In this document: piece after piece, positions 8,736 to 17,053 of the stretch
Numbering within the stretch: position 1 is the stretch's first letter
Layout: each line of letters starts with the position of its first letter
Assembly (NCBI GenBank): GCA_934654805.1
Contig: CAKUGW010000039.1
Span: forward strand, 1 to 24,974
DNA length: 24,974 bases
Reading direction: 5' to 3'
From: an uncultured Kiritimatiellota bacterium
Lineage (GTDB): Bacteria > Verrucomicrobiota > Kiritimatiellia > RFP12 > UBA1067
The notes under the pieces: model-generated
Database searches by the model: none
What the model was told of the DNA's origin: nothing
The model's input: only the letters and a program-made list of their open reading frames with translations
Made by a program: the position numbers and the translations under genes

Positions 8736-8766
8736 TTGCAGAAATCTTTGCCAAAGTTGCAGACAT
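8736..8766. promoter_or_regulatory. Candidate XylR/AraC-type operator, 21-bp direct repeats
   Basis: TTGCAGAAAT (8736-8745) and TTGCAGACAT (8757-8766) are direct repeats, 9 of 10 bases identical, exactly 21 bp apart. The 11-bp spacer is itself a palindrome, CTTTGCCAAAG (8746-8756). AraC-family proteins typically bind direct half-sites about two helical turns apart on one DNA face, next to the -35 region of the target promoter. This pair ends about 27 bp before the TGnTATAAT of the GH2 promoter and lies between the two divergent genes. I infer it is the site of the divergent regulator. Confidence 0.55.
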
Positions 8767-8792
8767 TATAATGGTTTTGCCGTCGGGCCTTA

Positions 8793-8801
8793 TGTTATAA
8801 T
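8793..8801 (+). promoter_or_regulatory. Extended -10 promoter of the GH2-led gene run
   Basis: TGT then TATAAT (8796-8801) sits 35 bp before the GH2 ATG. The position 17 bp upstream (8773-8778) is a poor -35, as expected of an activator-dependent or extended -10 promoter. The mRNA would start near 8808 and carry the strong Shine-Dalgarno sequence AGGAGG around 8820-8825. Confidence 0.55.
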
Positions 8802-8836
8802 ATCGGCGTCAAAGTCTGAAGGAGGAGACTCTGCAA

Positions 8837-11800
8837 ATGACACAGAGAAAAAGGATGGGAAAAAGGATGTCCATGGCGATCGGCGCATGTGCGGCGGCCT
8901 ATGCGCTTGCGGCGGCCTATGCGCTTGCGGCGGTTGAGCCGTTGCCGGCGGCGAAGGACTGGACAGACCGGACGGCGACGCGCGATGTCGTGTCCCTGAA
9001 CGGCTGGTGGCATTGCGCGCTGACGCCGGCGTTCGGGCCGTGCCCCGCCCCGTCCAGCAACATCTGGAAGGTCGCGAGCCTGCCCGAATACCGGCGGGAG
9101 GCCCGCGAGAACTGCGCCTGGTACAGGCGCGAGGTGACCGTGCCCGATAGCTGGCGTGACCGGCGCATCGTCATCGACTTCTCGTCCGTTCAGACGGTCG
9201 TGCGCGTGTTCGTGGACGGAAAGGAAAGCGGCCATGCGCTTTTCCCCTGCGGCGAGGCCGAGGTGCCTGAACTTGCGGCGCCCGGCCGTCATGAGATCGC
9301 CCTTTTCTGCGAGGCGCGCCCTCTTTCGGACGAGGACGTCAAGTACTGGGACGCGGACCGGGTCGACGTCAGCAAGGCCACGGTCACGCGCAAGTGGCTG
9401 CCCGGCAATGTCGTCCTGAAGGCCCTTCCGAAAGGGGTGCGCCTCACGGGGACTGCGATTGCCACGAGCGTCAAGCGGAAGACGATCGGCTTTGCGTGCG
9501 AGGGCGAGGGGCTGGATGCGGGCAAGTCCTACCGGGTCGTCGCCCGCGTCGCGAAAGTGCCGGGCTTCGCCGGCTTTGGCGGCGCGGGCTCACGGACGTT
9601 CCGCTCGGGCCTGCTTCGCCCGGAGCGCGCGAGGTATGATTTCCCCGCACGGCCGTTCAAGGGCGTCGACGACAACGGACAGGCCGTCGACCATTCGATT
9701 CGGGCCTTCTCCCTTGAGGCCGACAGCCTCCGGGTTTCTTTCGAGGCCGACTGGCCCGATCCGGACCTTTGGGACGTCGACACGCCGCAGAACCTCTACT
9801 ATGCCGAGGTCGAGCTGCAGGACGAGGATGGGCGGACGCTTGACGTCCAGGAGAAGGAGGTCTTCGGGTTCCGCGAGTTCGAGATCGTCGGCAAGGACTT
9901 CTTCCTGAACGGTTCGCGCATCCATCTGCGCGTCATCGTCCTGGCCGGCCTGCAGGTCGGCAACGGAGAGGACGGCTGCTACGAGACGTGCTTCAGGTCC
10001 TTCCTCCGCTGCCGTGACTTCGGCTTCAACTCCGCGATCGGCCGCTATGACGCCACGCCTGGCAGCTACGCCTATGACGACGACTTCGTCAACGCGGCGG
10101 ACGACGCGGGCATGATCATCAGCTTCACCCTTCCGTCGACCAGCGGCTGGTGGCCCGTCTGGGAACGCGACAACATGAGGCGGTGGGCGGCGATGGCCGC
10201 TCGGTTCGTGCGTCGGTACCGCAACCATCCCGCCATCGTGATGTGGTCTCTCAACCCGAACGTCATGGCGTACCGGGGCGACCAGAATCCGCTGAAGATC
10301 GATCACGCGGACGATTACAGGGCCACGCACGGATACTGGAAGAACCGTCCGCTGGCCCGCGACGCCGGACGGCATTCGCGCCTGATGGTCCGCTATCTTG
10401 ATCCGACGCGACCGGCCTATCACCACAGCAGCGGCAACCTGGACGACATGTGGACGGGCAACATCTACCTCAACTTTGCGCCCGTGCAGGAACGCAGCGA
10501 CTGGTTCCGCCACTGGTCGGAGGTATCCGAGAAGCCGGCGTTCCTCGTCGAATACGGCGTGCCGAGCGTCCTCAACTTCCACACGTTCCGCTGGGACACG
10601 AAAAACGCCTGGTCGAACGCCCTGCACAACGCGCAGGCCGAGTATTCGGCCGAATTCGTCGGCGAGCGGGCCTTTCGCCTGACGGACACGCAGAAGCGCC
10701 TCATCGATCATGACCGCGCGACGCACGTGAAGTACGGCAACGACTCCGTTCACGGGCGGGACTTCAGCGTGTCCCCGGAGAACTACGACGGCGTGGTCGC
10801 GAAATACCTCTCCCGCAATTTCCGGGACTTCCGCGGGTGGGGCGTTTCCGCCATCCTGCCGTGGGAGGCGGAATCGGGGGGGACGCTCCGTCCGGAGTTC
10901 AGGCACGTGATCGAGCAGGTGAAGCCGCCGCAGGACGCGCATCCGCTTCACTGCGCGTGGGCAATGCCCGGGATGCGCTCGTCGCAGCGTTCGACGGGGC
11001 AGCTTAGGTTCCTTCACGGGCCCTGCCTGGATCTCGTCGACCGGCGCTGGGCGATCAACGACGTCGGGCGCGCCTACCTGCGCTGGAACCGCGAGGTGTG
11101 CTCGTGGATCGCAGGGCCTGTCCGTGACTTCACGGCGCAAGACCACGTCTTCACGGTGGGGGAGCGCTTCGAGAAGTCCGTGGCGATCGTCAACGACACG
11201 CGGCGTCCGGCCGAATTCAGCTGGCGCTGGCGCGTGAAGGGCGGCGGCGCGCTCGGATTCGACGCGTCGGATTCCGGCACGGCCAGGATCGGCGTCGGGG
11301 AGAAGGCGATGATCCCTGTCCGGCTGAAGGCGCGGCGTCCGGGCGCGTACGAGATCGAGCTCACGGTCACGGGCGCGGGCTTCGAGCAGCGGGATTCGTT
11401 TGCCTATTCCGTGCGGCCGTGCGCACGGGCGCCGGAAGTCGTCCGCCGGGTCGCCCTCTATGACCCGAAGGGGCTGACGGCGCAGACGCTCGAGCGCCTC
11501 GGCATCGCGTACGGGAAAGTCGAGACGGGCGCCTCGCTGAAGGCCGGAGACCTTCTTGTCATCGGGCGCGAGGCCTTGACGACGAACGGGCTCGGCTGGG
11601 CGTCGTCGCTCGCGAAAGGGGTTGACGTCGTCGTCTTCGAGCAGACGCGCGCCGTGCTGCAGGACCTGCTCGGCTTCCGCGTGCAGGAGCGCGGGATGCG
11701 CGAGTGGTTCGTCCGCACGCCGGACGACCCGCTTCTCGTCGGCCTGACGGACGCGGACTTCCGCGACTGGCGCGGCGCGGCGACGTTGCTGCCGCCGTAC

Positions 11801-12556
11801 ATGGATCTCCCCCGCTATGAGCAGGACGACCCGCGCGTGGACTGGTGCGGTTTCCAGAACACGCGCGTCTGGCGGGCCGAATGCCGCGGCAGCGTCTCGA
11901 GCGAGATGGTCGAGAAGCCGCAGAAGGGCGACTGGCTCGCGCTGCTGGACGGCGGATTCGCGCTGCAGTACTCGCCTCTTCTCCGCAACCGCCAGGCAGA
12001 CCGCGTCATCACGTTCTGCCTTCTGGACGTCTCGGGGCGTACGGTCGCCGACCCGATCGGCGACGAGATCGTCCGCCGTCTCGTCGGCGCGACGCCGGAA
12101 AGGAAGGTCTGGCCGGGCGAGCTTCGCCTCGCCGTCCGGACGGGGCACATGGTCACGAACTACCCGTCGTACATCGAGGGGCGCCTGCCGGAGGAGTTCC
12201 TCGGCCTTTCCAACGCGGACTGGGCCTGGCACGCGCAGTTCGCGTATGACGTCGCGCCGGACGGTCGCGGTTCGGACGCCCTGCGGGTCGTCGATGAGGG
12301 CGGACGGCGCATCGTCTGTCTGCAGGTCCCGCCCGAGGCGATCGACTGCTCGAACCCGACCAACGACTACCTGCGCACGACCAAACGCGGCGCCTGGCGC
12401 ACGGCCGAGCGGCTGCGCGCGAACCTGGGCCTGCCGGTCGCCCCGGCACCCGTCCTCGAGCGGATGAGCGCACCGACCGGAAAGGCGTGGCTCAAGAGCT
12501 ACTATCATGACGTGCCCATTCACGCGGACGATCCCTATCGGTACGGCCGGTGGTAG
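8837..12556 (+). CDS. Secreted GH2-like glycosidase, large multidomain
   Basis: A 1239-aa exported protein of the GH2 (beta-galactosidase/glucuronidase-like) clan. A signal peptide (KR-rich start, then an Ala-rich core to about residue 32) is followed by a jelly-roll sugar-binding domain (about 55-190, with CAWYRREVTVPDSW and VRVFVDGK), an Ig-like region, and a TIM barrel (about 360-620) with YRNHPAIVMWSL. The nucleophile motif FLVEYG is present (Glu572). The acid/base motif, normally SLGNE, reads SLNPN (471-475), so the usual acid/base Glu is missing. Beyond residue 730 come an Ig-like domain, a Rossmann/glutamine-amidotransferase-like region (about 870-1060) and an unrecognised C-terminal part. 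A strong AGGAGG precedes the ATG. It leads the cassette and is probably controlled by the divergent XylR-like protein. The substrate is unknown, and a catalytically altered or binding role is possible. Confidence 0.78.
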   Translation: MTQRKRMGKRMSMAIGACAAAYALAAAYALAAVEPLPAAKDWTDRTATRDVVSLNGWWHCALTPAFGPCPAPSSNIWKVASLPEYRREARENCAWYRREVTVPDSWRDRRIVIDFSSVQTVVRVFVDGKESGHALFPCGEAEVPELAAPGRHEIALFCEARPLSDEDVKYWDADRVDVSKATVTRKWLPGNVVLKALPKGVRLTGTAIATSVKRKTIGFACEGEGLDAGKSYRVVARVAKVPGFAGFGGAGSRTFRSGLLRPERARYDFPARPFKGVDDNGQAVDHSIRAFSLEADSLRVSFEADWPDPDLWDVDTPQNLYYAEVELQDEDGRTLDVQEKEVFGFREFEIVGKDFFLNGSRIHLRVIVLAGLQVGNGEDGCYETCFRSFLRCRDFGFNSAIGRYDATPGSYAYDDDFVNAADDAGMIISFTLPSTSGWWPVWERDNMRRWAAMAARFVRRYRNHPAIVMWSLNPNVMAYRGDQNPLKIDHADDYRATHGYWKNRPLARDAGRHSRLMVRYLDPTRPAYHHSSGNLDDMWTGNIYLNFAPVQERSDWFRHWSEVSEKPAFLVEYGVPSVLNFHTFRWDTKNAWSNALHNAQAEYSAEFVGERAFRLTDTQKRLIDHDRATHVKYGNDSVHGRDFSVSPENYDGVVAKYLSRNFRDFRGWGVSAILPWEAESGGTLRPEFRHVIEQVKPPQDAHPLHCAWAMPGMRSSQRSTGQLRFLHGPCLDLVDRRWAINDVGRAYLRWNREVCSWIAGPVRDFTAQDHVFTVGERFEKSVAIVNDTRRPAEFSWRWRVKGGGALGFDASDSGTARIGVGEKAMIPVRLKARRPGAYEIELTVTGAGFEQRDSFAYSVRPCARAPEVVRRVALYDPKGLTAQTLERLGIAYGKVETGASLKAGDLLVIGREALTTNGLGWASSLAKGVDVVVFEQTRAVLQDLLGFRVQERGMREWFVRTPDDPLLVGLTDADFRDWRGAATLLPPYMDLPRYEQDDPRVDWCGFQNTRVWRAECRGSVSSEMVEKPQKGDWLALLDGGFALQYSPLLRNRQADRVITFCLLDVSGRTVADPIGDEIVRRLVGATPERKVWPGELRLAVRTGHMVTNYPSYIEGRLPEEFLGLSNADWAWHAQFAYDVAPDGRGSDALRVVDEGGRRIVCLQVPPEAIDCSNPTNDYLRTTKRGAWRTAERLRANLGLPVAPAPVLERMSAPTGKAWLKSYYHDVPIHADDPYRYGRW
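8890..8933 (+). repeat. 18-bp tandem repeat inside the GH2 signal peptide
   Basis: The 18-bp unit starting at 8894 (gcggcctatgcgcttgcg) is repeated perfectly at 8912, and the periodic tract spans 44 bp (about 2.4 units). It encodes the doubled AAYALA segment of the signal-peptide core. The unit is six codons, so gain or loss keeps the frame and would only change hydrophobic-core length. Confidence 0.85.
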
Positions 12557-12628
12557 GGCCTCGGCTGCCGGGCCGGCCCTCACGTCCCAGCAGGCCCCAT
12601 TCCCCCTGAATCCAATGAAAGGAGCAAG

Positions 12629-15600
12629 ATGAAGGCGAGAACCATGCTGCTGTGTCCTGTCGGGCTGCTTCTGTCCGCGTGCGGACGGGCGTCGGACGTC
12701 ACGTACGGGAGCGGAGACGTCATCACAGGCGACGTCGTGCTGGATCCCGCGCCGGGCGAGACCGCCATGTTCACGGCCGTCGGCACGGTGACGATGCCCG
12801 CGACGGCGGAGGCTCGCGCGGACTGGCCGTTCCAGTTCCGCGCCGCAGGCGGCGACACGCCGGTCTGGGGGTACTGCGCCGCGCGCGACCCGCAGATGGC
12901 GGTCGGCTCGTTTGCGGACGCCACGGCGCGCTTCACGCGCAGGGCAGACGGCTCGACGGTGACGGACTTCGATGCGGGAACCTTCGATTTCGCGACTTCC
13001 TGCGGACGCAGCAGCCGTCGTCCGCCCTTGTCGTCCACGCGGGGGCGTCCGTGTTCTTCCCGGCCTTCAACTTCGTCGGCTACACGGCGAAGGACGGGTG
13101 CGCCGAGATTGACGTGGACGGCGGCCTCATTGAGACGCGGGGGAGATTCCTCTGGTGCCCGGGTCAGATCGGAAACGGAATCCCGCGCAGGAACGCGGTC
13201 CGTGTCAGGAACGGCGGCCGGTTCGTGGTGGCGGCTCCCGGCACATATGCCTCCAATGCGTCCCAGATCGGCTTCGACTACGTGGCAAAGACAGACTTCG
13301 TGCTGGACGTGAGCGGCGCAGGGTCGGTCTTCGACGCCCATACGACCTGCATCTCGACCGGATGCCGGGGCAACCGCTGCCTGTATCGCGCGAGCGACGG
13401 CGGCACATTGCGCTTCGGCGAGTTCGAGTCCACGAAGGGCGCTGGCGGCGAAACGAGGATCGTGGTCTGCGCCGGCGGCGCGCTGGAGTCGACGGGCGAC
13501 TTCCGCATGGGGCGGGACGGCTACGGCTCGACCTATGACGGCGCGACGAGCGTGCTGGCCGTCACCAACGGCACGGTCTGCCTGAAGAAACTGGCGCTGG
13601 ACAGCGGCAGCCGGCTCTTGGCGAAGGATTCCGTGTTGACGCTTGGGACGCTGTGGCTCCGCGAGCTGTCGCGCGGTCTTGACCTGGATGGCGTCAGGCT
13701 CGCGATCACGGATGAATGGAGTGTTGACGGGAAGAACCGTCCCGTCTGGGGCTTCACCAACCAGACGATCGCCGTCGGGAAGGTGCAGTTCGGGTGGAAC
13801 GGGTCGAATCCGACGGTCGTCTTCTCGGATTCGGACGTGGAGGTGTCGGGGTCTGCGGTGATTGGCCACTGGAAAGGCGACGGCAAGGTTGTCGTCGATG
13901 GCGCAAGCCGCTTACGCCTTGGCGAATCGGCTGACCTTTCCCTCGGAGGCGTCGGGGCCGGCACTGGCCGCTGCGACGTCGTTTCGGGAGAGGTGTCCGT
14001 TTCCGCCGCCCCGAATGCCTATGTCACATTAGGTGTCGCGGACGGTTCGTTTGGACAGCTGAACGTGCTGGGCGGCTCGGTGGTCTCCGACTGTGCGCGC
14101 ACGGCGGGGAACGGCGTCTGCGTGGGCGGTTCAGGCGACGGGAACGCAGAGATGAATGTGTCTGGGGGGCTTGTCCGCCTGCCGTGCGTGCTGCTGGGGA
14201 TGTATTCGGGCGCGGGCGATCCGGCGCGCCGCGGCGTCCTAAACGTGTCGGGAGGTCTCGTGGACTGTCGGGCGCTGAACGTCGCACAGGCGGCGAAGAC
14301 CTTTGGAGACGTCCGCCTGACGGGCGGCGAAGTCCGCGTCGGAAGCCTGGCGGGCGGCAGCGGGACGTCATCGCTTGTCGCTGACGGCGGGGTCCTCTCG
14401 ACAGCGGATGACGTCATTGGCCAGGGCTGGACGGCCCGCTGGATCTCGAACCTGACGTCCGCACGGGTCGGTGCGCGCGGACTTGTCCTTGACGTGAGGC
14501 ATCCTGTCGCGTCCGACCAGTCGTTCGGAGACGCGGACGGCGCGTCGGGACGGGGGCTCCTGGTCAAGGCGGGCACGGCGTCGCTGACGCAGACGGGGGC
14601 GCTCCTGAACGGCGTGACGGCCGTCGCGGGAGGCGAGCTTGTTTATTCGGCGACGGAGGCCGGGCGGCTGGTCGTGACGAACGGCGCGTCGCTGAGGCTT
14701 GTCGGTGACACCGACAAGTCGTTTGCGGGTCTCACCGTCGGCGGCGACGGGACGGAGGGTTTCGTCACACTGGAACTCGGACGGACGGTGACGCTCGCCT
14801 CCGAGCCGTCGCTTTCAGCCGCGCGGGTGTCCGTCTCCGGGACGATGGCGGCTGGAACCTATGTGCTGTTCAGGCAGACGGGCGTGGCGTCAGACGAGGC
14901 GCGCGAAGCCTGGACGGCCTTGACGCTCTTCGGCGGACAGTCCGAGGGCTTTGACACGGCGTTCTCGACCTCTGTGGAAGACGGCGAGACCTCATTCCTG
15001 CTTGTCGTGACGGCGAGCCGTCCGCTGGACGACGGCGATTTCTGCACGCCCGTCGGCGCAAGCGGCGTCCGGCTCTGGTCGGGCAGGCCGGTGGGCGACA
15101 ACGCCTACCGGTTCAGCAGCGGGACCTATGCGAAGGTCGAGGCGACGGCCTCAGCCGAGGTGACGGGCGACCTGACGCTTGCCGGGTGGACGGAAGTCTC
15201 CGTCCCGGCGGGCGAGACGCTGACCCTGTCCGGGACGCTGACGGGCGGCGGCATCCGCAAGACGGGCGACGGGACGCTGGTCGTCTCCGGGCCGTCCAAC
15301 CGGCTGGGGCTTGGCGTGAAGGTCGCCGGGGGCGTGGCGCGGTTCAGGGACGCCGCCTCCATGGGCCTTGCCCTGGGAACCGGTGCGGTTCTCGAATTGC
15401 AGAGAGGCGAACTCGACCTGGGGACGGCATCCGGCAGCCTGCCGGCGGCCCTTCGGTTCGCCAACGTGAAAGGCGAGGCCGTGCGCATTGGCGGCGCCGG
15501 CGACCTCGCCTGCCCCGACTACCGGCTTGGACAGGGAACGATCGTCAAGGTCGGCGCGGGGCGGATCTGCCTCCGCGCGACGGCGGACCTGGCGACGCCC

Positions 15601-17043
15601 GAGCCGGCGGACCCGCTCGTCGTCGCCGACGGCGAGTTCGCCTTTGAACAGGGCCTTGGGGTCAGGGTCTGCATCTGCCGTGACGTCCATGTCGGCACGA
15701 ACGGCATCCCCTGCACCGTCCAGCCGCGGCTGACGGCGGCCGGCGGCGTCCTTTCGCTGGGCAGCGACATCGACAACACGGCCCGGACGTTCTACCTCGG
15801 GGTGAACGAGCATGCCGACGCCGCGATCCGGACGCTCGTCTCGCCCGGCCTGTTCTTCACCAACACCTTCGTCTGCGCGAACAGCTTCAAGGTCGGCACG
15901 GCGCCGGGGGGCGTCGGGCGCGACCTCTCCCCCGAGATCGCGTTCGTCGAGTCGAAGCTCTGCGCGTTCTGGTCGATGGAGCTTTCGAGCCGCGCCGGCG
16001 TGGCGACGCGATTCCGCGCGACAGGAAGCCGACTCGGCATCACGGACGACGGCGGCCTGTCCGTCAACGGGTCGGTTGATGCCGAGATCGACCGCTCGAC
16101 CGTCGGCACGGCCTACGGGTTCTACGACGTGCTGCTGGATGCGGGCGTCAACACGATGGGGCGTCTCGACGGCTTTTCCTTCGGGCCGCAGGCGTCGGGA
16201 CGGTTCGTGCTGAAGAACGGGACGGACTTCCGGGTCGCCGCCGCCCGGCGCGTCGGAAACGGCGTCTCCGGCACGGTCACGTTCGTCGTGGACGGGGCGT
16301 CGTGGCGAATGGAGCGGGGGCGCAGGACCGGCTTCGGCTATGAGTGGCTGGACGAGGACGAGACGTTCCTCTTCTCCGGCACGTCGCACATGGAACTTTC
16401 AGCCGGGGAAGGCGGCCTTGTCGTCGATCCGCGCACCGACCACGCGGTGACGGTCGCGCAGCCGCTGTCCGGGCCGGGAGGCTTCGTGAAACGCAGCGCC
16501 GGCTCGACGCTTCGCTTCGTGACCGCGCGGGAGGTGAGTCCCGGCGGCGCGGTGACGAACGATGCCGACCGGGCGGAAACCCTCTGCACGACAGGCCTGA
16601 ACGCGATTGAGGCCGGGACGGTCGAGCTCGCGGCGAAAGCGGCGGCGGCGGGCGTGCGAATCGCCGTCGGCGCGGCGGGAGTCCTCGACCTGCAGGGAAC
16701 GGCCCATCAGGTGACGGTCTCCGGCGCGGGCACGGTCCGAAACGGCACGCTGGGCCACGGCGCGAGGCTTTTGGTCGACGTCGCGTCCGGTTCGCCGCTG
16801 ACGCTGGAGGGCGTGACGCTGAACGGCGCAGCTGTCGATGTGGGCGAAACGGCTTTCGCGAAGCCGTACCCGGTCGGCGTACGGGTTGCGAAGCTCGGCG
16901 CCGGCTCGACGTTCAGGCGGCTCAAGTTCAAGGGCGTCGATGCCGACGGCCATGCGGTCTCCGGGCGCTTTGCCGTCGATGCGGATGGCTTTGTCGTCAT
17001 GGATATCGGCGCGGCCGACGGCACCCTTCTCATTGTCCGATAG
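12629..17043 (+). CDS. Beta-strand-repeat exported protein, broken by one frameshift
   Basis: A giant surface or secreted beta-helix-type protein of about 1471 aa once repaired. It starts at 12629 after AAAGGAG with a signal sequence; LLSAC18 fits a lipobox, though cleavage after GRAS is also possible. The reading frame changes at 12991: 12629-12991 continues properly only in the frame 12991-17043, where one C appears to be missing (TTC-GCG for TTC-CGC-G). Codon 12991 onward reads RDFLRTQQ. The body is rich in Gly, Thr, Ser and Val, with repeats such as GGGIRKTGDGTLVVSG, the hallmark of autotransporter-associated beta-strand repeats; other copies include NVSGG and LRLGESADLSLGG. No C-terminal beta-barrel or PEP-CTERM anchor is visible. 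This protein class is abundant in Verrucomicrobiota-like genomes and of unknown function. The frameshift is either real (pseudogene) or a base-call error. Confidence 0.72.
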
Positions 17044-17053
17044 GGAGGTCAGC

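Noticed and set aside
8764..8773. Palindrome CATTATAATG as a repressor site
   Set aside because: It is symmetrical mainly because it contains TATAAT on both strands; symmetry does not extend outward, and the 21-bp repeats just upstream are a better operator candidate.
9590..12583. A 997-codon open frame antisense to the GH2 gene
   Set aside because: Same GC-bias effect; the translation is low-complexity Arg-rich and the sense gene has signal peptide, ribosome site and GH2 motifs.
12557..12628. Terminator between GH2 and the beta-strand-repeat gene
   Set aside because: The GGGCC/GGCCC segments could pair but are not followed by a T-run, so read-through is more likely.
12985..12997. Programmed -1 ribosomal frameshift in the beta-strand-repeat gene
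   Set aside because: No X-XXY-YYZ slippery heptamer, no homopolymer and no evident downstream stem; a missing base is simpler.
15200..17043. Autotransporter beta-barrel or PEP-CTERM sorting signal at the end of the repeat protein
   Set aside because: The C-terminus ends in ordinary polar residues (DGTLLIVR) with no barrel strands, terminal Phe or PEP plus transmembrane segment.
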